Shown piece by piece: positions 42,899-51,768 of a stretch of DNA of 64,000 nt. Positions within the stretch are counted from its first letter, which is position 1, and every line of letters starts with the position of its first letter. The notes under the pieces are model-generated. The model did not search any database. It had not been told where the DNA came from and was given only the letters and a program-made list of their open reading frames with translations. This DNA comes from Paucibacter aquatile (GTDB lineage: Bacteria; Pseudomonadota; Gammaproteobacteria; Burkholderiales; Burkholderiaceae_C): positions 868,001 through 932,000 of the forward strand of contig NZ_POSP01000003.1 in NCBI RefSeq assembly GCF_002885975.1, given 5' to 3'. A program made the translations under genes and the position numbers.

Positions 42899-43483
42899 AT
42901 GAACATGCGCATCCGCAAACCGCCTGCTCCCAATTCCGCATCCGGTTCCAGCCGAACAACGCGATCCGCCGCGCCTTCGGCAAGCGATCGCCTGCCCATC
43001 GGCGAGCTGGTTCGGCGCAGCGGTGTGGCCGCCAGCGCCTTGCGCTTCTACGAGGACGCAGGGCTGTTGCAAAGCACGCGCAGCGACAGCGGCCGGCGCC
43101 ACTACGCACGCAGCGACCTGCGTCGCCTGGCCTTTGTGCGTGCGGCCCAGGCCGTGGGCCTGAGCCTGGATCAGATTCGCGCCGCGCTTGCCGAATTGCC
43201 GGAAGGACGCACGCCCACGGTGGCCGATTGGGCCCGACTGTCCTCCTCCTGGCGCCCCTTGCTGGACCAGCGCATTGCCGAGCTCAGCCGCCTGCGTGAC
43301 ACGCTGAGCTCATGCATCGGTTGCGGTTGCTTGTCCCTGAGCAAATGCGCGCTCTACAACCCGGCCGACCAGGCCGCGAGGCAAGGCCCAGGAGCCCGCT
43401 ACCTGCTGGGAGATATCGCGCCGCAGCCCGATCAAGGCCAACACAAAGTAGCGCGACGCGGCAGCCGCCGATCTTCCAACTGA
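42899..43483 (+). CDS. soxR: Redox-sensitive transcriptional regulator SoxR
   Basis: SoxR is a MerR-family dimer whose [2Fe-2S] cluster senses redox-cycling compounds. The 194-residue protein shows the DNA-binding region LPIGELVRRSGVAASALRFY, wing residues RRHYARSDLRRLAFV, and the cluster loop CIGCGCLSLSKCALYNPAD with its four cysteines in the C-x2-C-x-C-x5-C spacing. The extra ~28 N-terminal residues are Ser/Arg-rich. The ATG at 42899 was chosen as the nearest to the fold; an in-frame ATG upstream at 42866 lacks support. It is divergent from the questin-oxidase-like gene across the SoxR operator. soxS is not expected outside enteric bacteria, so SoxR probably controls its neighbour directly. 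Confidence 0.92.
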   Translation: MNMRIRKPPAPNSASGSSRTTRSAAPSASDRLPIGELVRRSGVAASALRFYEDAGLLQSTRSDSGRRHYARSDLRRLAFVRAAQAVGLSLDQIRAALAELPEGRTPTVADWARLSSSWRPLLDQRIAELSRLRDTLSSCIGCGCLSLSKCALYNPADQAARQGPGARYLLGDIAPQPDQGQHKVARRGSRRSSN

Positions 43484-43695
43484 CATCAGAGTTGCCCATT
43501 TCTTGGGCCAAGACCACCAAGAACGATGTCGCTGGCATGAAGTCATGCAGGGAAATCTTCCCCTTCGTGGCTTGATGGGTGATTACAACAACAGCCCGCG
43601 AATCGGGAAAACCCTTGATAGGATGCGCCCCCTCTCTCCAGAGGGGGGAGAGTAGTGACCTGATCCTCGAAATCAAGACAGAAAGCAGTATTCCA

Positions 43696-44226
43696 ATGAA
43701 GAAGATTTTTGCCCTGGCCGCTCTGGCCTTCGCCGCCACCACCGCTTGCGCCGCAGACAACAGCTGGTACGTGGGTGGCGACGTCGGCTCCACCAAGTTC
43801 AAGGGCAACGGCGAGTCCGACACCAAGACCGGATTCGGAGCCACCGTGGGCTATCAACTGAACACCAACGTGGCATTCGAAGCGTCTGTGCGTCGCCTGG
43901 GTTCGGCCAAGGACAGCGGCGTCAAGCTGTCGGTCAACGCCATCCAACTGTCTGCTCTGGGCATCGCCCCGATCAACAACGAGTTCTCGCTGTTTGCCCG
44001 CCTGGGGGTGAGCCGCAACTCGCTGGACTTCACCGTGAACTCCGCAGAGGTGTCTTTCCACAAGACCAAGGCCTTCTTCGGCCTGGGTGCCGCATACCAA
44101 ATCGACAAGGCTCTGAGTCTGCGCGCCGAGTACGCCAATCTGGGCAACAACAAAGTTGACGTCGCTGGCGTCCCACTCGAATCCAAGATCCACCAGTTCA
44201 ACCTGGGCCTGAACTACGCTTTCTGA
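43696..44226 (+). CDS. Small outer-membrane beta-barrel protein, paralogue 2
   Basis: The 176-residue paralogue of the 40984-41523 product has a signal peptide (MKKIFALAALAFAATTACA before ADNSWY) and the same barrel layout (SWYVGGDVGSTKFKGNGESD; IAPINNEFSLFARLGVSRNS; IHQFNLGLNYAF). The terminal Phe suits BAM insertion. The two are separated by soxR and the questin-oxidase-like gene, so they are not a simple tandem pair. A matching terminator follows immediately. The 212-base gap upstream holds a purine-rich leader around 43640-43660 and nothing else recognised. Confidence 0.8.
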   Translation: MKKIFALAALAFAATTACAADNSWYVGGDVGSTKFKGNGESDTKTGFGATVGYQLNTNVAFEASVRRLGSAKDSGVKLSVNAIQLSALGIAPINNEFSLFARLGVSRNSLDFTVNSAEVSFHKTKAFFGLGAAYQIDKALSLRAEYANLGNNKVDVAGVPLESKIHQFNLGLNYAF

Positions 44227-44255
44227 TCCTCACCGATCTGAATGCATCTATCAAA

Positions 44256-44281
44256 AGCCCCGCAGCCGCGGGGCTTTTTTG
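44256..44281 (+). terminator. Intrinsic terminator after outer-membrane paralogue 2
   Basis: AGCCCCGC/GCGGGGCT around AGCC (44256-44275), followed by a T-tract to 44281. Its stem-loop is identical to the one at 41589. Confidence 0.9.
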
Positions 44282-44310
44282 TTGGCGAGCTGCATTGTGA
44301 AGGGCTGAAT

Positions 44311-44905
44311 GCGGCACGAAGCAGCCTTTGGGTTTGTTCGTGAGGCCCTGCAGCCCGTACCGCCACCGGGCTCATGGTTCCGGGGTCGGCCCTGATGGGC
44401 CGACTTCCCCGCGCTGCTCGCGCCTCGGGGCTGGCGCATAACTCACTCCGCTCCCTGCGTTCGCTTCGTTCAGACAGAAGCGCCAAGTCAGAACTTGAAG
44501 CGCGCGGGTACGCGCGCGCCCCGAGGCCCTGTGCTGCTCGGCCCTTCACAAATCGCCCGGCAGCGGCACGGGCTGCTGGGCGCTTGCATCGCGATCGATC
44601 TGCCCCGCGACGGTGGAGAACGCGCAATTCGAAGGTGGCTCGGCCTGCCGACGGGCGATTTGTGCGCGGCCGAGGGCGCAGCGGAGCGGCTCAGGCGCGT
44701 GTACCCGCGCGCTTCAAGCGCTGACTCGGCGCCACTGTTTGACCACAGTGAGCGCAGCGAACGGAGGGAGATTGGCGCCGCTGAGCCGCGAAGCGAGCAG
44801 CGAGGGCAGTCGGCTCGCAGAGCCGACCCACGAACCATGAGCCCGGCGGCGGGCCGAGACACCGCAGCCTGAGCGATCAGCACAAGGGACGGCCACAATG
44901 TGCCG
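44311..44905. repeat. Two-armed palindromic intergenic element, copy 2 (inverted)
   Basis: Inverted near-copy of the element at 24554-25161, between the convergent outer-membrane and RND-pump genes. End hairpins lie at 44386-44405 (loop TGAT) and 44809-44827 (loop GCA); the stems are the same as in copy 1 but the loops differ. An internal stem GCGCGCG/CGCGCGC (44500-44506 with 44511-44517) corresponds to GCGCACG/CGTGCGC in copy 1, a paired A-T to G-C change. No gene is credible inside. Confidence 0.85.
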
Positions 44906-44954
44906 ATAGCAGCAGTGCACCCCGCCGCCATCGCCAGTGAGGCGCGTGTCCCGC

Positions 44955-47900
44955 TCAGCCCGCCAGCGCGGGCGTCGTGATCTCCCCCGGGATGCTCTTG
45001 CGGGCAAACAAGGTGTACATGGTGGGCACCACAAAAATGGTCAGCAGCGTGCCCAGGCTCATGCCGCCGACGATGACCCAGCCGATCTGCTGGCGGCTTT
45101 CGGCGCCGGCGCCGGTGGCCAGAGCCAGGGGCAAGGCGCCCAGCACCATGGCGCCGGTGGTCATCAGGATGGGGCGCAGGCGCAGGGCCGAGGCCTCGAC
45201 CACCGCCTCCAGCGTGGCCTTGCCCTGTTGGCGCAGCTGGTTGCTGAACTCGACGATCAGGATGCCATGCTTGGTGATCAAGCCCACCAGCGTGATCAGG
45301 CCGATCTGCGAGTAAACATTGAGCGTGCCGCCCGCCCATTGCAGGGCCGCCAGCGCGCCGACCATGGACAGGGGCACGGACAGCAGGATCACAAAAGGAT
45401 CGATGAAGCTCTCGAACTGCGCTGCCAGCACCAGAAAGATGAAGAGCAGCGCCAGCACGAAGACCAGGCTCAGCGCACCGCTGCTGGATTTGTACTCGCG
45501 CGACACGCCATTCAGCTCGGTCGCATAGCCGGCCGGCAGGATCTGCTGCGCCGTCTTGTCCATGAACTCCAGCGCCTCGCCCAGCGAGTAGCCTGGCGCC
45601 AAGCCGGCGCTGATGGCCACCGAGCGGCGTTGGTTGAAGTGATTGAGCTCGCGCGGGCTGACGGCCTCGTTGACCTTGACCAGGCTGGACAGAGGCACCA
45701 GCGCATCGCCCTTGCCGCGCACATAGAGCTGCTCGATCTGCTGCGGTGTGGTGCGGTTCTGGCTTTCGGTCTGCACCAGCACATCGTACTGCTCGGCGTC
45801 GCGCTTGTAGCGCGTCACCGCACGGCTTCCCAGCATGGTCTCGACCGTGCGGGCGATCTGGTCCACCGGCACGCCCAGGTCGGCGGCACGCTCGCGGTCC
45901 ACCTCCAGGAAGAGCTCGGGCTTGTTCAGGCGCAGGTCGTTGTCGATCTGCACCAAGCCCGGATTCTTGGCCAGGGCGGCGCTGAAATCAGCGGTGACCT
46001 TGGCCAGATTGGTATAGCTGTCGCCGGTGACGATGACGAAGTTGATCGGCCGCGAGGTGAAGCCCTGGCCCAGACTCGGCGGGGTGATGGGGAAGGCGCT
46101 GACGCCGGGCAACAGATTCATCTGCGGCACCATGGCACGCGCCAGTTCGGCCGTGGAGCGGCTGCGCTGGTCCCAATCCACGGTGCGGAAAATCGCCAGG
46201 CCGCCGGCCACATTGCCGCCGCCGGAGAACACGAAACGGCGATCGAACTCGGGGTAAGTGGCGGCGATGTCCTCGATGGCATCGAGGTAGCGCGAGGTGA
46301 AGGCCATGGTGGACCCGTCGGGCGCACTGATGGGCAGCACGATCACGCCGCGGTCTTCCTGCGGCGCCAACTCGGACTTGGCATTGAGGTACAGCCAGCC
46401 CGTGCCGCCGGCCGAGGCCAGCATCACGAGCACCACCACCCAACGCTGGCGCAGCGCCATGCGCAGTGCGGCGGCATAGCGCTCGCTGATCCAGACCAGC
46501 ACCCGCTCCATGCCGGCATCGAAACGTGTGGGCTTGTCGTTATGGCGCAGCAGCTTGGAGCACATCATGGGCGTCAGCGTCAGCGCCACAAAGCCCGAAA
46601 CCAGCACCGCGCCGGCCAAGGTCAGCGCGAACTCGACAAAGATGCGACCGGTGCGGCCCGGCGTGAAGGCCAGCGGCGCGAACACCGCCACCAGGGTCAG
46701 CGTCATGGCCACCACGGCGAAGCCAATTTCCTTGGCGCCTTTGAGCGCGGCCTGGAAGGGCTCCAGCCCTTCTTCGATGTGGCGGAAGATGTTCTCCAGC
46801 ACGACGATGGCATCGTCCACCACCAGGCCGATGGCCAGCACCAGGGCCAGCAGGGTCAAGGTGTTCACGGTGAAGCCAGCGGCGGCCATGATGGCAAAGG
46901 CGCCAATCAGGCTGACCGGGATCGTCACCAGCGGAATGATGGACGCACGCAGGGTGCGCAGGAACACGAACACCACCAGGGCCACCAGCACCACCGCCTC
47001 GGCGATGGTGTGATAGACCGATTCGATCGAGCGCTCGATGAACAGCGCGTTGTCGCTGGCCGGGCGCACGGTGATGCCGGCGGGCAAATCCTGCTGCAGG
47101 CGCGGCATCATGGCCGTGACGGCGGCCGACACGTCCAACGGGTTGGCCGTGGCCTGCTTGATCACGCCCAGGGACACCGAAGGCAGCCCATTCAGGCGCA
47201 CGCGCGAACGCTCGCTGGCGGCGGCCTCTTCGATGCGGGCGACATCGCGCAGCTTGACCGTGTAGCCCGCCACCTGGCGCAGCGTGACCTCGGCAAACTG
47301 GGCCACGGTGTTGAGGTCGGTGCGGGCGGTGACGTTGAACTCGCGCTGCTGGCTCTCGATGCGGCCGGCCGGCACCTCCAGGTTCTGGCGGCGCAGCGCG
47401 TCTTCCACATCCTGCACGGTCAGCTTGTAGGCCGCCAGGCGCGCGGCATCCAGCCAGACGCGCACGGCGTAGCGGCGGTCGCCGCCGATTTCCACATCGG
47501 CCACGCCGGGGATGGTTTGCAGGCGCGGCTTGACGATGCGATTGACCACATCGGTGACCTGCAGCGGGTCCAGGGTCTCGCTGGTGAAGGCAATGCGCAG
47601 CGTGGGCTGGGCATCGGCCTCAACCTTGGCCACCACCGGCTCGTCCACGGCCGTGGGCAAGCGGCCGCGCACGCGGGCGACGCGGTCGCGCACATCGGCG
47701 GCAGCGTTGTCGGGGTTCTTCTCGAGCTTGAAGCGCACCGTGATCTGGCTCGATTCCGAACGCGAGATCGAGGTGACGATGTCCACGCCCTCGATGCCGG
47801 AGATGGAGTCTTCCAGCGGCTTGGTGACCTGGCTTTCGATCACCTCGGAGGAGGCGCCCACCAGGCGGGTGCTGACGGTGACCACCGGCTCGTCGATGCG

Positions 47901-48014
47901 CGGGTACTCGCGCAACGAGAGCTTGCCGAAGGACACCAGACCCACCAGCAAGAGCAGCAAGGACATCACCGTCGCAAAAACCGGGCGACGGATGGAGGTT
48001 TCAGAAATCTTCAT
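44955..48014 (-). CDS. RND efflux pump inner-membrane protein (HAE1-like)
   Basis: The 1019-residue product is a full-length RND transporter: the first membrane helix after KISETSIRRPVFATVMSLLL, a large periplasmic loop, GLVVDDAIVVLENIFRHIEE carrying the essential Asp-Asp proton-relay pair, a second half with a second large loop, and a C-terminal WVIVGGMSLGTLLTIFVVPT helix. It resembles MexF/AcrB-type or MdtB-type HAE1 pumps that expel drugs and dyes. The ATG at 48014 begins the canonical KISETSIRRP start; the upstream frame runs antisense in the adaptor gene end. The adaptor gene precedes it by 13 bases; no outer-membrane channel gene accompanies the pair, so TolC-type partners must come from elsewhere. 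Confidence 0.93.
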   Translation of the reverse strand: MKISETSIRRPVFATVMSLLLLLVGLVSFGKLSLREYPRIDEPVVTVSTRLVGASSEVIESQVTKPLEDSISGIEGVDIVTSISRSESSQITVRFKLEKNPDNAAADVRDRVARVRGRLPTAVDEPVVAKVEADAQPTLRIAFTSETLDPLQVTDVVNRIVKPRLQTIPGVADVEIGGDRRYAVRVWLDAARLAAYKLTVQDVEDALRRQNLEVPAGRIESQQREFNVTARTDLNTVAQFAEVTLRQVAGYTVKLRDVARIEEAAASERSRVRLNGLPSVSLGVIKQATANPLDVSAAVTAMMPRLQQDLPAGITVRPASDNALFIERSIESVYHTIAEAVVLVALVVFVFLRTLRASIIPLVTIPVSLIGAFAIMAAAGFTVNTLTLLALVLAIGLVVDDAIVVLENIFRHIEEGLEPFQAALKGAKEIGFAVVAMTLTLVAVFAPLAFTPGRTGRIFVEFALTLAGAVLVSGFVALTLTPMMCSKLLRHNDKPTRFDAGMERVLVWISERYAAALRMALRQRWVVVLVMLASAGGTGWLYLNAKSELAPQEDRGVIVLPISAPDGSTMAFTSRYLDAIEDIAATYPEFDRRFVFSGGGNVAGGLAIFRTVDWDQRSRSTAELARAMVPQMNLLPGVSAFPITPPSLGQGFTSRPINFVIVTGDSYTNLAKVTADFSAALAKNPGLVQIDNDLRLNKPELFLEVDRERAADLGVPVDQIARTVETMLGSRAVTRYKRDAEQYDVLVQTESQNRTTPQQIEQLYVRGKGDALVPLSSLVKVNEAVSPRELNHFNQRRSVAISAGLAPGYSLGEALEFMDKTAQQILPAGYATELNGVSREYKSSSGALSLVFVLALLFIFLVLAAQFESFIDPFVILLSVPLSMVGALAALQWAGGTLNVYSQIGLITLVGLITKHGILIVEFSNQLRQQGKATLEAVVEASALRLRPILMTTGAMVLGALPLALATGAGAESRQQIGWVIVGGMSLGTLLTIFVVPTMYTLFARKSIPGEITTPALAG

Positions 48015-48027
48015 GGCCGGTGGGCTT

Positions 48028-49248
48028 TCAGCGGCTGGCGGCCGACGATGCCGGCGATGACGCGGCCGGCGCCGAGGCCGCGCCCGCAGGCTTGCCCGCC
48101 TTCTTGCTGTCCACATCCACCACCTTGACCGCCTGGCCATCGCCGCGCAGCAGCTTGGCCTGGCCGGCGGTGACGACGCGCTCGCCCTCCTTCAGCCCTT
48201 CCAGCAGCTCGACCTGGCCGTTCAGGCGCAGGCTCAGCTTGGCCTCGATGCGGCGGGCCTTGAGCTGGCCCTCTTCTTCGACCAGCTTGATCACGAACTG
48301 CTTGCCGGCGAGCGGCACCAAGGCTTCTTCGGGCACGAGCAGAGCGCCAGCATGGGTGGCCAGCACCACGCGCACACGGGCGAACAGGCCGGACTTGAGC
48401 TCCGGCGCCGTACCCTGGATGCGCGCACGCACCAGCAGCGAGCGGCCGGCGGCATCCAGCGCCGTGTCCAGGGCCTCGATGCGGGCATTGAAATTGCGGC
48501 CCGGCCAGGCGTCCAGCGAGACCTCGACCTGCTGGCCGGCCTTGAGGCGCGGCACATAGCGCTCCGGCAGGCGGAAATCGACCCACATCGAGGAGGCGTC
48601 CTCGAGGCTGACCAGATCGCTGCCGTCCTTGATGTAATCGCCCAGGTTGACGGCACGGATGCCGGCGCGGCCGCTGAAGGGCGCGCGCACCTGCATGCGC
48701 GCCAGCTGCGCCTTGTTCAGCGCCACCTGCGCCTCGGCCACCTGCAGGGCGGCCTGGGCCTGATCCACGGCATTGGCACTGACGAAGTTCTGCGCCAGCA
48801 GCTCGCGGTTGCGCTGCAACTGGGTGCGGGCGATGCCGGCTTGCGCCTCGGCCTGCTGCAGCTGCGCGACTTGCAGGGCATCATCCAGCTGCACCAGCAG
48901 CTGGCCCTGGCGCACCATCTGGCCGTCGCCGAAGCCCAGCTTGACGATGCGGCCGCTGACCTCGGGCTTGAGCATCACGGCCTGGGCCGCACGCAAGCTG
49001 CCCACGGCCTGGGCTTCGTCCGCCAGATCGGCACGCTGCACGCGACCGGCTTCCACGGGGATGGGGCCGGCCGGCTTGCCATCCTTGGCGTCTTTCTTGT
49101 CACCGGGTTTGGCGGCGGCACCCTTGCCCTCAGTTTGCGCGGCCATGGCCTCGCCCACCGGCACGCGGTGCTGCCACCACCAGGCGGCGCCACTCAATCC
49201 CAACAAGGCCGCAATGGCCACAAAACGGTGCAGTTTTTTCGAGCTCAT
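48028..49248 (-). CDS. RND efflux periplasmic adaptor (membrane fusion protein)
   Basis: The 406-residue protein has an N-terminal membrane anchor (RFVAIAALLGLSGAAWWW), a Lys/Ala/Gly-rich spacer, the lipoyl half-motifs (VMLKPEVSGRIVKLGFGDGQ and QMQVRAPFSGRAG-type), an alpha-helical hairpin between (LQQAEAQAGIARTQLQRNRE), and beta-barrel and membrane-proximal domains ending ERVVTAGQAKLLRGDGQAVK. The tail is Ala/Ser/Pro-rich. It links the RND protein encoded downstream to an outer-membrane channel. The start at 49248 is consistent with the anchor beginning at residue 8. The pair forms an operon; no regulator gene is adjacent. Confidence 0.9.
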   Translation of the reverse strand: MSSKKLHRFVAIAALLGLSGAAWWWQHRVPVGEAMAAQTEGKGAAAKPGDKKDAKDGKPAGPIPVEAGRVQRADLADEAQAVGSLRAAQAVMLKPEVSGRIVKLGFGDGQMVRQGQLLVQLDDALQVAQLQQAEAQAGIARTQLQRNRELLAQNFVSANAVDQAQAALQVAEAQVALNKAQLARMQVRAPFSGRAGIRAVNLGDYIKDGSDLVSLEDASSMWVDFRLPERYVPRLKAGQQVEVSLDAWPGRNFNARIEALDTALDAAGRSLLVRARIQGTAPELKSGLFARVRVVLATHAGALLVPEEALVPLAGKQFVIKLVEEEGQLKARRIEAKLSLRLNGQVELLEGLKEGERVVTAGQAKLLRGDGQAVKVVDVDSKKAGKPAGAASAPAASSPASSAASR

Positions 49249-49392
49249 GGGTTCTCCGAGCCTGCACTCTAGCGGCGGCTCCGGTCCCGTGCAGGCCTCA
49301 GGGCATGAAGCACGGACTGAGGGGTGTCAGTGACGGTCGGCGGGCGCCAATCGCACGGCGCGCGCCTCCAGGCTTGGGATCAGCCGGTCGAT

Positions 49393-49887
49393 TCAGCGGC
49401 CGACCGAGGCCACGCCGCGGTTGGCCAGGGCGTCGGCGCGCTCATTGCCCGGGTCGCCAGAATGGCCCTTGACCCAGCGCCACTCCACCTGGTGCAGCTT
49501 GCGCAGCGCATCCAGGCGCTGCCAGAGCTCGGCGTTCTTGACCGGCTTGTTGTCGGCCGTCTTCCAGCCGCGGCGCTGCCAGCCGCTGATCCACTCGGTC
49601 ATGCCTTTGCGCACGTACTCGCTGTCGGTGTAGATGGTGATCTGGCAGCTGCGCTTGAGCGAGGCCAGGGCCTCGATCACGGCCGTCAGCTCCATGCGGT
49701 TGTTGGTGGTGTTGCGCTCGCCGCCGAACAGCTCTTTCTCATGCCCGCCGGCACTCAGCCAGGCACCCCAGCCGCCTGTGCCCGGGTTGCCCTTGCAAGC
49801 CCCGTCGGTGTAGATGACCACCACCGGCTTGGCGATATGGACCGGCGGCTTGGCTTCGGGGGTGGACGGGGGAACTGCTGCATTCAT
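49393..49887 (-). CDS. rnhA: Ribonuclease HI
   Basis: RNase HI cuts the RNA strand of RNA-DNA hybrids. The 164 residues carry the four catalytic acids in their motifs: [38 protein letters not shown] and [12 protein letters not shown]. An N-terminal 20-residue extension ([20 protein letters not shown]) precedes the fold. The ATG at 49887 was preferred over an upstream in-frame start at 49962 because the latter has no family residues. The gene follows the methyltransferase gene, with 75 bases between that stop and this start, in the order typical of Burkholderiales. Confidence 0.95.
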   Translation of the reverse strand: MNAAVPPSTPEAKPPVHIAKPVVVIYTDGACKGNPGTGGWGAWLSAGGHEKELFGGERNTTNNRMELTAVIEALASLKRSCQITIYTDSEYVRKGMTEWISGWQRRGWKTADNKPVKNAELWQRLDALRKLHQVEWRWVKGHSGDPGNERADALANRGVASVGR

Positions 49888-49962
49888 GGAGGGGTGCGGA
49901 TCGCTGGTGAGAGATGGAAAAAGAAACAAACGGACGGAACGGGCGGCTTGGCGCGCCGGCAC

Positions 49963-50760
49963 TCAGCGCTCGGGCGGCCGCCCTTCGCCCTGCCAGGGCC
50001 GGGCATTGCCGCTTTGCGTCACCACAGCCGGAGCCGCAGCACGGCCGAACTTGCGCGAGCGCTGCAAACCAATCAAGCGCATGCCATGCACCCGCTTGAC
50101 CGCCTGGATGAAATACACCGCGCCGAGCACCGGCCACCAGCGCCCGCCGATGGGCTCGATGCGGCGCCAGCGCTCCAGCCAGACCTCGCTGCGCAGCGGC
50201 GGGCTGTAGCAACCGAAGCGCGCCGCCTCGACCTCAAACGTCAGCAAGCGCAGCCAGTCGCGCAAGCGCCAGTAGCCCAGAAACTCGCCCGCCAAAGGCA
50301 GGTAGAGCTTTTGCTCGCCGGGCAGCAAGCGGCCGAGATTCTGCCTCAGGCCCCAGAGGCTGGCCGGATTCAGGCCCAGGATGATCAGCCGCCCCTCCGG
50401 CCGCAGCACCCGCTCGACCTCGCGCAAGGTCTGGTGCGGGTCGGGTGCCAGCTCCAGGCTGTGCGGCAGTACCACCAGGTCCAGGCTGTTGCTCTCGAAA
50501 GGCAGGGCATCGAACTCGGTCAGCAGCAGGGGCAGACCCTGCGGCCCGGAGCGGGCAGCGGCGTCCAGCGCCAGCCAGCGGTGCGGCATGCGGTTGGCAC
50601 GCAAGGTCGGCAGCTCGGACAGGCCCAGCTGCAGGGCATGGAAGCCAAAAATATCGACCACGGCGGCATCGAGCTGCTGCTGTTCCCAGCGCAGCAGGTA
50701 CTGGCCCGGCGGCGTCTGCAGCCAGGTGGCCAACTCTATAATCGAAGCTTCGCGCGTCAT
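49963..50760 (-). CDS. Class I SAM-dependent methyltransferase
   Basis: The 265-residue protein has the late part of a class I methyltransferase fold: LLLTEFDALPFESNSLDLVV, VLPHSLELAPDPHQTLREVE and RVLRPEGRLIILGLNPASLW. The usual GxGxG SAM loop is degenerate near residue 40 (VVDIFGFHALQLGLSEL), as is common for this subgroup found beside gloB and rnhA. The substrate is unknown. It is divergent from gloB and co-directional with rnhA. A basic C-terminal tail (QRSRKFGRAAAPAVVTQSGN) could contact nucleic acid, which is speculation. Confidence 0.75.
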   Translation of the reverse strand: MTREASIIELATWLQTPPGQYLLRWEQQQLDAAVVDIFGFHALQLGLSELPTLRANRMPHRWLALDAAARSGPQGLPLLLTEFDALPFESNSLDLVVLPHSLELAPDPHQTLREVERVLRPEGRLIILGLNPASLWGLRQNLGRLLPGEQKLYLPLAGEFLGYWRLRDWLRLLTFEVEAARFGCYSPPLRSEVWLERWRRIEPIGGRWWPVLGAVYFIQAVKRVHGMRLIGLQRSRKFGRAAAPAVVTQSGNARPWQGEGRPPER

Positions 50761-50889
50761 GCGGCTGTCGATTCCTGAAGGCCAAGGCTGTCACGGCCAC
50801 GGGCTTGCAGCAGGCCGCAGGGGGTCAGGTCTTGAGTCCCCACGCGCCTCACCCGGCCCGAGGGGCCGGCCGTCATGGAAGGGTGGTTC

Positions 50890-50934
50890 CGGAATGAATT
50901 ACGGCGGAATGAAGCACGGCCGAATGAAAACCTG
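50890..50934 (+). repeat. Three 15-bp tandem repeats upstream of gloB
   Basis: CGGAATGAATTACGG, CGGAATGAAGCACGG and CCGAATGAAAACCTG follow one another directly. Read in the gloB frame they would encode RNELR-RNEAR-PNENL. They end three bases before the likely gloB ATG. They could be a leader feature or an N-terminal extension. Confidence 0.7.
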
Positions 50935-50937
50935 CGC

Positions 50938-51768
50938 ATGGAACTGACAGCCCTTCCCGCTTTCACGGACAACTACATCTGGATGCTCAGCGTCGGGCGC
51001 GACGCCCTCGTCGTCGACCCCGGCGAGGCCGAGCCGGTGATCGCCGCCTTGCGCGAGCGCGACCTGCACCTGCGGGGCATTCTAGTGACGCACCACCATG
51101 GCGACCATGTTGGCGGCATCGACGCCCTGCGCCCCTGGCTGAAGGACGGCCAGGGTCAGGTCTGGGGCCCGGCAAGCGAGCGCATTCCCGCGCCCTTCAC
51201 GCCGCTGAGCGAGGGCCAGCACGTATCCCTGCTCGGCCTGGACTTCGAGGTGCTGGAGGTGCCCGGCCACACGGCCGGCCACATTGCCTTTGTGCTGCGC
51301 CAACCGGGCGGCGGCCAGGCGCCCATGCTGTTCTGCGGCGACACCTTGTTCTCGGGAGGCTGCGGCCGCCTGTTCGAAGGCACGCCGGCGCAAATGCAAG
51401 CCTCGCTGGCGCGTTTCGCCGCCCTACCCGCCGAGACGCGCGTCTGCTGCACGCACGAGTACACCCTGTCCAATCTGCGCTTCGCCCGCGAGATCGAACC
51501 CGACAACCGCGCCCTGGCCGAGTACCAGACCTGGTGCGAGGCGCAGCGTGCCCAAGGTCAACCGACCCTGCCCTCCCGCGTTGGACTGGAGCTGCAGATC
51601 AACCCCTTTCTACGCTGCACCGAACCCAGCGTTCAGGCTGCAGCGCGCCGCCACACCAGCTTCTCGCCCACCCAGCGCCCCCGGCCGGGTGAGGCGCCGC
51701 AAGACCTGCCCCCCGAATCCCTCGCTGTCTTCGCCGCCCTGCGGCAATGGAAGAACGACTACCGATGA
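50938..51768 (+). CDS. gloB: Hydroxyacylglutathione hydrolase (glyoxalase II)
   Basis: Glyoxalase II hydrolyses S-lactoylglutathione to lactate and glutathione. The 276-residue metallo-beta-lactamase-fold protein shows the metal motif THHHGDHVGG, VPGHTAGHIAFV, CGDTLFSGGCGRLFEG and CTHEYTLSNLRFA, plus the C-terminal substrate-binding helix region ending AVFAALRQWKNDYR. The ATG at 50938 matches the usual MELTALPAFTDNYIW start; an in-frame ATG at 50875 would add 21 residues that include a 15-bp tandem repeat. Its stop overlaps the mltD start (ATGA), so the two are coupled. Confidence 0.95.
   Translation: MELTALPAFTDNYIWMLSVGRDALVVDPGEAEPVIAALRERDLHLRGILVTHHHGDHVGGIDALRPWLKDGQGQVWGPASERIPAPFTPLSEGQHVSLLGLDFEVLEVPGHTAGHIAFVLRQPGGGQAPMLFCGDTLFSGGCGRLFEGTPAQMQASLARFAALPAETRVCCTHEYTLSNLRFAREIEPDNRALAEYQTWCEAQRAQGQPTLPSRVGLELQINPFLRCTEPSVQAAARRHTSFSPTQRPRPGEAPQDLPPESLAVFAALRQWKNDYR

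Noticed and set aside
44937..48128. A 1063-codon open frame antisense to the RND pump gene
   Set aside because: The product is His/Gln/Arg/Gly-rich with no family motifs, typical of the opposite strand of a high-GC gene, and the RND protein on the other strand is unambiguous.
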